NCBI GenBank assembly: GCA_020112395.1
Contig: JACCEK010000003.1
Location: 1-64,000 of the forward strand
Length of the DNA: 64,000 bases
From: Aerococcaceae bacterium DSM 111021
GTDB lineage: Bacteria > Bacillota > Bacilli > Lactobacillales > Aerococcaceae
Direction: 5' to 3'
Positions 37,234 to 45,499 of the stretch are shown here, one piece after another. The position numbers and the translations under genes were made by a program. The notes beneath the pieces are model-generated. The model did no database searches. It saw only the letters and a program-made list of their open reading frames with translations, and was not told the DNA's origin. Numbering within the stretch: the first letter of the stretch is position 1; each line of letters starts with the position of its first letter.

Positions 37234-37797
37234 TTATGTGTTATCTAGCTTCTTCATATTATCCAGAACAGGACTATCTTTTAACTCCAAGCCTACATGG
37301 GTATGCCCCCAACAATGCTTATTTTCAGTACGTTCTATATTACCATTTGAATGGATTACGCGACTACGTAGTAATACGGATAGGGGACAGAGTTGAAATT
37401 CATCCGACTTAATTGGCACAGTGCCAATGTCACAATACACGTTTAAATCATAGTTGACTAATATATATTTTTTGATTATTTCTTCCCATAATGGTAGTTC
37501 AATTTTAATTTTTTGGTCGTGGATTTCAGACCAACCTTTCTTAATTTCAATAGGATCCAAGATACCTCCGGTATATTCTGTTCTGATTAAGCTTTGTGTT
37601 TCAGGGCAATCATCTTCGTATTCTCCTAAATGATAAAGGACATCACCTTTCCATTCATCTTTCAATAGAAGAAGTATTACGAATAAGGACCTGTCACCGA
37701 CTTGACAATGTTCTAAGAATTTTAAACCTGATCCATAAGTCAAAGGGTTTATTTCAAGTTTCTTTGTTACATTCACAAAAGTAAAATATTCAGCCAT
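37234..37797 (-). CDS. hypothetical cytoplasmic protein
   Basis: Protein of 187 residues. The start at the ATG (37797) is preferred to a GTG nine bases upstream because AAAGGAG lies 8 bp before it. The sequence is mixed alpha/beta with no signal peptide, membrane segment or known motif. Two cysteine/histidine-rich spots (FLEHCQVGD, NKHCWGHTH) are noticeable. I do not recognise the family. It stands alone. Confidence 0.6.
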   Translation of the reverse strand: MAEYFTFVNVTKKLEINPLTYGSGLKFLEHCQVGDRSLFVILLLLKDEWKGDVLYHLGEYEDDCPETQSLIRTEYTGGILDPIEIKKGWSEIHDQKIKIELPLWEEIIKKYILVNYDLNVYCDIGTVPIKSDEFQLCPLSVLLRSRVIHSNGNIERTENKHCWGHTHVGLELKDSPVLDNMKKLDNT

Positions 37798-37883
37798 CTT
37801 ACACACTCCTTTTTTGTTATATATATATACATACGTAAAAAAGGGTGGTTTCCATTATTAAGTTTTCATAAAGTTTAATACTC

Positions 37884-37914
37884 AAAAAAAGACAAGCTCA
37901 TTTGAGCTTGTCTT
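37884..37914 (-). terminator. terminator of the FMN-binding-like gene
   Basis: On the minus strand AAGACAAGCTCA pairs with TGAGCTTGTCTT and is followed by a T-run. Confidence 0.9.
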
Positions 37915-37946
37915 GATAAGGAATTCTTTATTTTATGTCTAAACTA

Positions 37947-39002
37947 TTATTGGTTTGCTACGTCTACAACGGCTTGTAAGTAACCAGAAGTGTCAGCTAA
38001 AGTTGAACCAGATACAACATCAGCAACATTTCCTTCTTCTCCAAGACCTTGTAATTCAGCAACAGCTTCGTCTAATTCAGCCGTTGTTTTACCTGCGGCG
38101 AATTGTGCGATGGCTTGTAAGTTATCAGCGTAAGCTACTGTTGAACCAGCGATATCAGTCATCATTTGTGAGTAAGCGTCTGAGTTCTCTAATTTAGAAA
38201 CTAAAGTTACGCCTTCAGCAATCCCTTCACCAAATGCAGCATCAGCGTTTGGAACGCCAGTCCATTGGTCACCTTCAACGAATTGGAATTCGTCAATTGA
38301 AGCAGCAACAACTGTATCTCCATCAACAACCGCTGTTACGATAGCGAATGATTGGTCACCGTGAGGTGCAGCCACAGCTTGTTTTAATTCTAAGTTTGCT
38401 GCATCTGCTTCAACACCAGTAAATTCAATTCCTTCATTAGCCGCATCGACAATCGCTTGTAAGTAACCAGCAGAGTCACCTAAAGTGGCACCAGACACAA
38501 CGTCAGATACATTACCATCTTCACCTAAGTCGTTTAAAGCAGTAATGCCTTCTTCAACTTCTGCAGCTGTTTTTCCTTTTGCGAATTCTTCAATGGCATC
38601 TAAGTTATCTGCATAAGTAACAGTTGAACCAGCCATATCAGCCATCATAGCAGAATAGCCTTCGCTATCAGCGCGTTTACTAATTAAAGTAAGCCCTTCT
38701 CCGTAACTTTCACCGAATACAGCGTCTGAGTTTGGTACACCAGTCCATTGGTCACCTTCTACAAATTGGAACTCGTCGATTTGAGCATCAACAATAACAT
38801 CACCTTGCATAACAACAGCAACCGATGCGAATGATTGGTCACCGTGAGGTGCTAAGTAAGCAACTTTTACAGTCGTCGTTTCTTGAGCTTGGACAGCCAC
38901 TGTCTCCGCAAAAGGCACAACATTATTCACTGGTGAACTAAAGGCTAAAGCAATCGAACTTGCTGACAGCAACACTAATGGTAGTAATAATTTCTTCTTC
39001 AT
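37947..39002 (-). CDS. secreted protein with two tandem FMN-binding-like domains
   Basis: Secreted protein of 351 residues. A signal peptide (first about 39 residues, cleavage near VQA-Q) is followed by two similar repeats of about 155 residues (about 44-190 and 206-350). Each starts with APHGDQSFA, continues DEFQFVEGDQWTGVPN and ends in DVVSGATL (SGAT 170-173) or DVVSGSTL (SGST 331-334). D-x-x-S-G-A-T recalls the flavinylation motif of FMN_bind domains, in which the threonine carries FMN. Two such domains occur in the Listeria electron-transfer lipoprotein PplA. No lipobox cysteine is seen here. The assignment is moderate; an unrelated duplicated surface protein is possible. Confidence 0.6.
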   Translation of the reverse strand: MKKKLLLPLVLLSASSIALAFSSPVNNVVPFAETVAVQAQETTTVKVAYLAPHGDQSFASVAVVMQGDVIVDAQIDEFQFVEGDQWTGVPNSDAVFGESYGEGLTLISKRADSEGYSAMMADMAGSTVTYADNLDAIEEFAKGKTAAEVEEGITALNDLGEDGNVSDVVSGATLGDSAGYLQAIVDAANEGIEFTGVEADAANLELKQAVAAPHGDQSFAIVTAVVDGDTVVAASIDEFQFVEGDQWTGVPNADAAFGEGIAEGVTLVSKLENSDAYSQMMTDIAGSTVAYADNLQAIAQFAAGKTTAELDEAVAELQGLGEEGNVADVVSGSTLADTSGYLQAVVDVANQ

Positions 39003-39183
39003 AATAATCCCCCTTGTTTCTTTGTGTATATATTACCATGACTTGTGATTCATTGCACGTGCTATTTCGTATTTTTAATAAAATATTTTTATGAGTAGTT
39101 ATTTTATGATGAAACTCTCATTAGGTTTATTGAGATGTATTTGATAAAATAAAGGGGACTAAGAAATTGGAGGAATTATACGC

Positions 39184-40557
39184 ATGGCAAATAAAGTAAC
39201 TTATCAAAAAAATCAAGAGTTTACAGGACGTGTAGAAGATATTACGTCTCAAGGACAAGGGGTCGTTAAAGTAGACCACTACCCATTCTTTATTGAAGGG
39301 GCGATTACAGATGAAGTTGTTAAATTCAAAGCAATGAAAGTCGGAAAGACTTATGGCTTCGGACGTCTAATCGAAATCATTGAAGAAAGTCCAGAACGTG
39401 TTGAGATGAAAGATCCAATCGGACGCCAAATTGGAACAATGACATTACAACATATGAGCTACGATGCACAATTAACTTATAAAGAACAATTAGTAAAGTC
39501 AGCATTTGAGCGTATCGGACATTTTGAAAACTTAGATATTCGTCCTGTATTAGGCATGGAAAACCCATGGGAATATCGTAACAAAGCACAAATCCCAGTA
39601 CGTGAAGTCAAAGGGCAATTAGAGACAGGTTTCTTCAGAAGAAACACGCACGATTTAGTGCCAGTTGAGAACTTCTTTATTCAACATAAAGAAATTGATG
39701 AAGCGATTATTATTGTTAGAGATATTTTAAGACGCTACCACGTACCAGCATACAACGAAAAAGCACATACAGGTATCGTTCGTCACGTAATTGTTAAACG
39801 CGGGCACTATAGTGGACAAGTTATGGTGACTTTAGTAACAAATAAACGTAAGATGCCAAACGAAGATATTATCGTTCATGCGATTGCCAATGAAGTACCT
39901 AACGTTGCGAGCATTGTACAAAACGTTCAAACTAAACGTACGAATGTAATCCTTGGCCGTCAAAGTTTAGTATTATGGGGTCAACCTTATATCGAAGACA
40001 CAATGTTAGATCTGACGTTCAGAATTTCAGCAAATTCATTCTATCAAGTGAATACGCCACAAGCTGAAGTACTATACAAAACAGCGATTGAAGCTGCTGG
40101 TTTAACAGGATCAGAAACAGTTCTTGATGCTTATTCTGGTATCGGTACAATCAGCTTGTCTCTTGCTAAACATGCAAACCAAGTTTACGGTATGGATATT
40201 GTGGAAGAATCGGTTGATATGGCGAAGCAAAATGCTAAATTAAATGGCATTACAAATGCATCGTTTGAAGTCGGAAGTGCAGAAGAATGGCTACCAAAAT
40301 GGAACGAAGAAGGCATTAAATTCGACGTCGTTGTAGTCGATCCTCCTCGTAAAGGATTAGACCAAGTATTCATCGACGCGTTGATTGAACAACAACCAGA
40401 AAAAATTGTTTACGTAAGCTGTAACCCAGCAACGCAAGCAAGAGATGCACGCTTACTCGCTGACGCTGGTTATGAGATTCAATATGTACAACCGGTTGAC
40501 TTATTCGGTCAAACAACACATGTTGAGGCAGTGGCTTTACTTGTGAAGGAGCAATAG
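39184..40557 (+). CDS. rlmCD: 23S rRNA (uracil-5-)-methyltransferase, RumA/RlmCD family (copy 1)
   Basis: SAM-dependent methyltransferase of 457 residues that makes m5U in 23S rRNA. N-terminal TRAM domain (about 5-65), central RumA-specific domain, and a Rossmann domain with LDAYSGIGTISLSLA, DPPRKGLD and the catalytic VSCNPAT (Cys nucleophile). GGAGG before the ATG. The last ten codons (HVEAVALLVK...) are repeated exactly 120 bp downstream, so the 3' end of this gene has been duplicated around a small structured element. A second RumA-family gene lies 3 kb downstream. Confidence 0.93.
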   Translation: MANKVTYQKNQEFTGRVEDITSQGQGVVKVDHYPFFIEGAITDEVVKFKAMKVGKTYGFGRLIEIIEESPERVEMKDPIGRQIGTMTLQHMSYDAQLTYKEQLVKSAFERIGHFENLDIRPVLGMENPWEYRNKAQIPVREVKGQLETGFFRRNTHDLVPVENFFIQHKEIDEAIIIVRDILRRYHVPAYNEKAHTGIVRHVIVKRGHYSGQVMVTLVTNKRKMPNEDIIVHAIANEVPNVASIVQNVQTKRTNVILGRQSLVLWGQPYIEDTMLDLTFRISANSFYQVNTPQAEVLYKTAIEAAGLTGSETVLDAYSGIGTISLSLAKHANQVYGMDIVEESVDMAKQNAKLNGITNASFEVGSAEEWLPKWNEEGIKFDVVVVDPPRKGLDQVFIDALIEQQPEKIVYVSCNPATQARDARLLADAGYEIQYVQPVDLFGQTTHVEAVALLVKEQ

Positions 40558-40674
40558 CGACAGAAGAAGTAATTAGCACCGCCCATGCACGGAATCTCCA
40601 AGAAAGTAAGCGAAGCGCAACTTGATTGGCCAGATTCGGCTGTTGAGGCAGTGGCTTTACTTGTGAAGGTGTAA
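40521..40674 (+). repeat. rumA 3'-end duplication enclosing a structured spacer (copy 1)
   Basis: A 29-bp direct repeat starting TGTTGAGGCAGTGGC lies at 40521-40549 (inside rlmCD) and 40641-40669, 120 bp apart and identical. The second copy reads in frame as AVEAVALLVKV and stop. The spacer of about 88 nt after the rlmCD stop contains a hairpin: GAATCT-CCAA (40592-40601) with TTGG-CC-AGATTC (40626-40637). A related spacer, again between two RumA C-terminal ends, is at 50663-50826. Confidence 0.8.
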
Positions 40675-40694
40675 TTTAATAATTGATTGGATAT

Positions 40695-40719
40695 AAGCCC
40701 GCGCAAGCGGGTTTTTTTA
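40695..40719 (+). terminator. terminator downstream of rlmCD and its element
   Basis: Stem AGCCCGC/GCGGGTT with a GCAA loop followed by seven T. Confidence 0.9.
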
Positions 40720-40819
40720 TTGGATTGAGTTATCTAGACATTTTAAGTAAATAGTGTGAGTTTACTAGGATAAGACTAGGGTTAAATTGAGCTCTGACCA
40801 ACTTAATTCATTCAAACAT

Positions 40820-40990
40820 ACTCAATAGTCCCTCGCTAATATTGCGAAGGTCCGTTGGTCATTCAATAGCCCCTCGCCAGGATAGCGAAGGTCCGTTGGT
40901 CATTCAATAGTCCCTCGCCAATATAGCGAAGGCCCGTTGATCACTCAATAGTCCCTCGCCAGGATAGCGAAGGGCTGTTGATCACTCAAT
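40820..40990. repeat. 41-bp tandem repeat, four copies plus a partial fifth
   Basis: Units start at 40820, 40861, 40902 and 40943, with a decaying fifth from 40984. Each begins AYTCAATAGYCCCTCGC and contains CCCTCGC ... GCGAAGG, able to form a small hairpin. Units differ at a few positions, mostly in the hairpin loop and the last third. No coding potential. Whole units are conserved, so this is not a CRISPR array. Confidence 0.92.
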
Positions 40991-41118
40991 AGCCCTTGGC
41001 CAAGCATTATCAATAAACAGGTATCAAGTCTAAGAAAATGCTTAAGGAAGCATAGCGTGTTAAAATAAGATTAGTGTAAGTTATTTCGAAAGGAAAAGTA
41101 AAAAAGGAGGGGATTAAA

Positions 41119-42600
41119 CTGAGTCGATTAATGGATAGTTTTAAAGAAACCTCATCATCGTTATTACCGATGGTTGGTGTTGTTCTTTTGATTCAACTTG
41201 TTTTACAACCAGTATCTTGGCTAACCATATTAAGATTTGCGATAGGTGTTGTATTTTTGCTGATTGGGTTACCGCTATTCTTGGTTGGAGTGGATATGAG
41301 TGTTGAGAAGATGGGAGATTTATTTAGTCACTACTTAATTGATAATCCTAAGAAAATAATTGCGATTATTGGGATATTTGGATTAGGTTTCATATCAAGT
41401 GTCGCGGAGCCGGATTTAACAATATTAGGTATTCAAGTCGATACGATGACCGTAGGAGCTATTGCTCAACAAGTATTTGTGATGGCCGTTTCAGTTGGAG
41501 TGGGTGCGATGCTTGCATTCGGAGTTTACCGAATTATAAAGGATTTAAACTTGCGGCATAGCTTTACTATTATCTACTTATTGATTGGAATACTGTGTCT
41601 ATTTTCAACATCAGAATTTATTGCGATTGCTTTTGACGCATCTGGATCAACGACGGGTTCGATTACAGTACCGTTTATTTTAGCCTTTGGTGCCGGAGCG
41701 GCGAGTCAATCTCGTCAAGCAGATGATACGGGTGCAGATAGTTTTGGACTACTTGGTATTGTATCAACGGGTGCTATCTTCGCCGTTATATTATACGGAG
41801 TTCTAGCAGGAGTTGATTCACTTTCATCTGGTGGAGGGACTACGCAACTTGCTCTAGATAATTCATCCATTGTTATGGATTTTCTTGGAGAGTTATGGCC
41901 GTCTCTAATTAATTCAGTCATTGCGATTGGGCCTTTAGTAATTGTTTTTTTAATCCTAATTGGAACGAAACAAGTGAAAGTACCTAAGAGACGCTTTCAA
42001 AGTATGATGTTAGGGGTTGGATTAATAATAGTAGGATTGAGCTTGTTCTTAACGGGAGTGAACCAAGGATTCTTAGGAGTCGCTTCAGAGATGGGCTATG
42101 CGCTAGCAGAGAAAAGCAGTACGTGGGTTATTCTACTTATTGGTGGAATAATTGGTATGGTAAGTATTCTAGCTGAACCATCTGTCCATGTATTAAACGA
42201 TCAAATTCTAGATGAGACAGCTGGTATGATTCCTAAAAGCCTAGTCACTTTTTGTCTTTCAATTGGTGTAGGTTTGTCAGTGATCTTATCACTGCTTCGT
42301 GTAACAATTCCTGGTTTACAAATATGGCATATTCTATTACCCTTAGTCATTACAGTATTAATCCTACAGTACATTGCCTCTGATATATTTGTTGGTATTG
42401 CATTTGATTCAGGTGGGGTCGCAGCTGGGACAATGACGGCAACGTTTATCTTGCCTTTTACTCAAGGAGTTGCGAACTTTGTACCAACAGCGGATAGTGT
42501 GACAGATGGATTTGGTGTCATTGCGATTGTGTCGCTAACACCGATTGTCGTATTACAATTAGTAGGAATATTCTATGACTATCAAGTGAAACAAAAATAG
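41119..42600 (+). CDS. DUF1538 membrane protein with duplicated halves
   Basis: Polytopic membrane protein of about 490 residues made of two homologous DUF1538 halves. Each half has a glutamate in a helix break (SVAEPDLTIL and LAEPSVHVLN) and a later AFDxSGSxxG-type motif (IAFDASGSTTG, IAFDSGGVAAG), which looks like an inverted- or direct-repeat transporter. AAGGAGG lies 8 bp before an in-frame CTG (41119), while the first ATG (41131) lacks a suitable signal, so CTG initiation is possible. Downstream and closely spaced are PII-like proteins, which suggests a transporter gated by PII-type sensors. Substrate unknown. Confidence 0.75.
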   Translation: MSRLMDSFKETSSSLLPMVGVVLLIQLVLQPVSWLTILRFAIGVVFLLIGLPLFLVGVDMSVEKMGDLFSHYLIDNPKKIIAIIGIFGLGFISSVAEPDLTILGIQVDTMTVGAIAQQVFVMAVSVGVGAMLAFGVYRIIKDLNLRHSFTIIYLLIGILCLFSTSEFIAIAFDASGSTTGSITVPFILAFGAGAASQSRQADDTGADSFGLLGIVSTGAIFAVILYGVLAGVDSLSSGGGTTQLALDNSSIVMDFLGELWPSLINSVIAIGPLVIVFLILIGTKQVKVPKRRFQSMMLGVGLIIVGLSLFLTGVNQGFLGVASEMGYALAEKSSTWVILLIGGIIGMVSILAEPSVHVLNDQILDETAGMIPKSLVTFCLSIGVGLSVILSLLRVTIPGLQIWHILLPLVITVLILQYIASDIFVGIAFDSGGVAAGTMTATFILPFTQGVANFVPTADSVTDGFGVIAIVSLTPIVVLQLVGIFYDYQVKQK

Positions 42601-42611
42601 GAGGATGAACA

Positions 42612-43289
42612 TTGACTAACACTGAACAATTGAGTAGTGAGTTTTACCTAATTACGATTATTGCGAAAGTAAAGCTTGCCGACAAGATTGATAATTTATT
42701 CCATACGGAAGGGACAAGTGGCGCGACCACTTACTTGGCAGCATGTTACGATGAAGATGATCGCAAAAGTATCCTTGATATGCAAGGACAACGAAAAGAA
42801 ATCATTATCAAAGCAACGCACAAAGACCAGTTACAAAGTATATTAGATCATATTGAAGGTCGTTACCCTAAAAAGGATCATGGAGAAAGTTTTCTTTTTG
42901 TTACGCGTCTAGCTGGCTTAGCAGGACTAGAAGGATTTGGTGACATTGAGGATAATACGTCATTCAAAAATTTTGAAGCGGCAAGTCATCCGCCTTATAA
43001 GATGGTTACAGTTATTTGTGATCATGGTGAAGGTGAAGATTATATCGATGCAACACAAAGAGAAGATATCTTACAACATGCATTAATAAAAGGACACGGA
43101 TCTGCGAAGCTATCTGAGAATTATGAAGGACGGTACTTCCAACCAGAAAAAGATATTGTTATGCAGATTGTATCTAGTGAAAATGTACAAGGCGTGCATG
43201 AATTTGCGAAGGCTTATGAAGGTATTCAATTCAGTAAAGCAGGATCGATTATTTTTACGCGTGATATTGTCTATCTACATCGCTTTTAG
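42612..43289 (+). CDS. tandem PII-like regulatory protein
   Basis: Cytoplasmic protein of 225 residues starting at TTG, with AGGAGG overlapping the upstream stop. Two PII-like ferredoxin-fold units can be seen: one from about 8 to 100 (FYLITIIAKVKLADKI...) and one from about 118 to 222 (YKMVTVICDHGEGED...). The classic uridylylated T-loop tyrosine pattern of GlnB is not evident. It is found with DUF1538 transporters; a nucleotide-sensing control of the upstream membrane protein is the likely role (inference). Confidence 0.7.
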   Translation: MTNTEQLSSEFYLITIIAKVKLADKIDNLFHTEGTSGATTYLAACYDEDDRKSILDMQGQRKEIIIKATHKDQLQSILDHIEGRYPKKDHGESFLFVTRLAGLAGLEGFGDIEDNTSFKNFEAASHPPYKMVTVICDHGEGEDYIDATQREDILQHALIKGHGSAKLSENYEGRYFQPEKDIVMQIVSSENVQGVHEFAKAYEGIQFSKAGSIIFTRDIVYLHRF

Positions 43290-43300
43290 GAGGAGATAAA

Positions 43301-43615
43301 ATGTGGTATTTAATCTATGCAGTCGTACCTAGTGGTCGTTCCGGGGAAGTCATTCGCTTAGCTGAACAAGCAGGTTCACAGGGTGGTACAGTTATTCACG
43401 GAAAAGGAATTGGGAGAAAGCCCAAGCGGTTCTTACACTTTGAAGTAGAGCCCATGCGCGAAATCATCTGGATTATTGTTGAGAAAGAAAAGTATCCAGA
43501 AGTGAGTCAAGTAATCTACCAAAACATGGATCTAGATAAACCAGGTCAAGGTATCGTGTTTGTAGAACCATTGAGCGAGGTTCATGGTTTAGTTAACCAA
43601 AAACCAGCTGAATAA
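43301..43615 (+). CDS. single-domain PII-like protein
   Basis: Cytoplasmic protein of 104 residues with a PII-type ferredoxin fold pattern: WYLIYAVVPSGRSGEVI at the start, a GGTVIHGKG loop, and a final GIVFVEPL strand. It follows the tandem PII-like gene by 11 bp with AGGAGG in front and closes the three-gene unit. It probably assembles with, or competes with, the upstream PII-like protein at the DUF1538 transporter. Confidence 0.75.
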   Translation: MWYLIYAVVPSGRSGEVIRLAEQAGSQGGTVIHGKGIGRKPKRFLHFEVEPMREIIWIIVEKEKYPEVSQVIYQNMDLDKPGQGIVFVEPLSEVHGLVNQKPAE

Positions 43616-43628
43616 TTAAGATGAATTG

Positions 43629-43650
43629 AGCATCCCTTTAGGGGTGCTTT
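43629..43650 (+). terminator. terminator of the DUF1538/PII operon
   Basis: Stem AGCATCCC/GGGGTGCT with a TTTA loop followed by TTTT. Confidence 0.88.
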
Positions 43651-43838
43651 TTATTTTATTAGTTAAGTAGAAGAGAGAATGACTTGAACTTGAGTTGGAT
43701 AAATAAGGTGCTAATTAACCAGATTTAACCATTATTTTTATAAATTTAAAGATAGACACTGGTTCAACATATGATAAACTAGGGGATACTATGCGAATAC
43801 AAATGAATGAAGAGAAATTATTATTTAGAGGTGATTAG

Positions 43839-45242
43839 ATGAAAAAAGAAGAATATCCAACAGAAGTATTAGATGTAAAAATTGATTATGTCGATCCAAA
43901 AGGACGAGGAGTCGTTCGTTATAGACATGCGCCAGATAGAGGGAATTTAGGAAAACAACTTCTATTATTTATTGCAAATGTGGTCCAAGGAGATGTCGTT
44001 CGAGTAACAGTAGACAACGCTAAAGGGCGACATATTGCAAGAGTCGATTATGATGAATTACTTGAAGCAGGACCGACTCGCGACTTATCGATCCCTACTC
44101 ACAAAGCAGTATCGGGTGGAACGCCACTTCAGTATATGAAGTATGATGCTCAATTAGAGTTCAAGTCTGACTTGGTGAGAGAGTATTTAGAAAAAGAAGG
44201 CTTTGATACATCATTAATTAAGCCGATTATTGGTATGGAGGAGCCAAGCCGTTACCGTAACAAAATGGAACTTTCTTTTGGACAAGATGGTGAATTAGGT
44301 ATGCATCAACAAGGGAATTATCGTAAGGTCATCGACTTAGAAGATTCAATCATTGCACCTAAGATAATGATTGATGTCAAACATATTGTGAGCCAGTGGC
44401 AAAAGGATCACGGATTCACAGGCTATGATAAAGATGCCCACACGGGTCTTTTACGTAATTTAATGATGCGAACGTCGTTCGAGACAGGTGAATTAATGGT
44501 TGTCGTGTATGCGACTGAGAAGCCAGACGAACATAAAGAAGCTGTGAAAGACTTAACAGAACGCTTAAGTAATGCGTTTCCAAGCTTAGAAAGTTTAGTT
44601 TGGATTGAATACACCAATATTTCAGGTCGTATTCAATCAGAAGAGTCCTTTACTTTGTACGGACGCGACTACATCTACGATGAATTAGGTGGCTACCGCT
44701 ACCGTATCTGGCATGATACATTCTTCCAACCGAACCCAGTTCAAGCTGAGAAAATGGTGGACTATGCCCTTGAGATGGCTGATGTGAATGATGATATGCG
44801 CGTCCTTGACCTATTCTGTGGGGTAGGAACATTCAGTTTACCTTTTGCGAAACGCAGTAAAGAATTAGCTGGAATTGAAATTGTTGAAACTTCAATTGAG
44901 TCAGCGAAGCGTAATGCGAAAGATAATGGCTTAGACAATACTTTCTTCATGGCGAGTGACGCTCGACGCGGAATGAAAGAACTCCCAGAAATTTGGGGCC
45001 AACCAGACTTATTACTGTTAGATCCACCAAGAAGTGGTGCCGGCGGGAAAGTGATGCGAAGCATTGGAAGACTTGGAACGGATAAAGTTATCTATGTCTC
45101 ATGTAATCCAAAAAGCTTAGCTGAAGACTTAGTTTGGTTAAGAGACTTTGGTTATGAATTGAAGACGGTTCAACCGATTGACCAGTTCCCACATACGCCG
45201 CATGTTGAGTCGATAGTATTGATGGAAAAGGTAAAAGGGTAA
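43839..45242 (+). CDS. RumA-family 23S rRNA (uracil-5-)-methyltransferase (copy 2)
   Basis: SAM-dependent methyltransferase of 467 residues, paralogue of the enzyme at 39184-40557. Rossmann motif LDLFCGVGTFSLPFA, then LDPPRSGAGG and the catalytic VSCNPKSLAEDL. The N-terminal part has a TRAM-like pattern. No [4Fe-4S] cysteine cluster is evident. The C-terminus HVESIVLMEKVKG is intact and is followed by its own terminator. Gram-positive bacteria often carry two RumA-like enzymes; the exact target uridine is not deducible. Confidence 0.9.
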   Translation: MKKEEYPTEVLDVKIDYVDPKGRGVVRYRHAPDRGNLGKQLLLFIANVVQGDVVRVTVDNAKGRHIARVDYDELLEAGPTRDLSIPTHKAVSGGTPLQYMKYDAQLEFKSDLVREYLEKEGFDTSLIKPIIGMEEPSRYRNKMELSFGQDGELGMHQQGNYRKVIDLEDSIIAPKIMIDVKHIVSQWQKDHGFTGYDKDAHTGLLRNLMMRTSFETGELMVVVYATEKPDEHKEAVKDLTERLSNAFPSLESLVWIEYTNISGRIQSEESFTLYGRDYIYDELGGYRYRIWHDTFFQPNPVQAEKMVDYALEMADVNDDMRVLDLFCGVGTFSLPFAKRSKELAGIEIVETSIESAKRNAKDNGLDNTFFMASDARRGMKELPEIWGQPDLLLLDPPRSGAGGKVMRSIGRLGTDKVIYVSCNPKSLAEDLVWLRDFGYELKTVQPIDQFPHTPHVESIVLMEKVKG

Positions 45243-45253
45243 TATGTTGTTAT

Positions 45254-45299
45254 ATCAGCTTTTTGAATGTGTATACCATATTCAAGGGGCTGATTTTTT
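45254..45299 (+). terminator. terminator of the second RumA-family gene
   Basis: A 15-bp stem starting ATCAGCTTTTTGAAT and ending GGGGCTGAT with three G-U pairs, followed by TTTTTT. Its survival shows that the accessory zone begins right of this point. Confidence 0.85.
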
Positions 45300-45418
45300 A
45301 GTATAATTGGTTTGGAAACGGTTGAGATTGGGAATTATATCCAATAATTAATAGGTAGTATGTGGGAACTGGTCAACATCTTTTGGTATAAAAAAATGAA
45401 TAAAATAAAATTAATCAG

Positions 45419-45456
45419 CCTACTTATCATGGAGTTATTCTATATAGATAAGTAGG
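45419..45456. other. hairpin at the left edge of the accessory zone
   Basis: Perfect 10-bp inverted repeat CCTACTTATC/GATAAGTAGG, 44 bp before the recombinase pseudogene. It could be part of an old attachment or regulatory region; no direct evidence. Confidence 0.4.
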
Positions 45457-45499
45457 TTAACTGTGATTAGTTAAGCCATTCCATAAAGTGAGGGAACCC

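Noticed and set aside
40509-40706. Minus-strand frames across the rlmCD 3' duplication
   Set aside because: Explained by the direct repeat of the rlmCD end; no start signals.
40820-40990. CRISPR array
   Set aside because: The whole 41-bp unit repeats with no unique spacers, and no cas genes are near.
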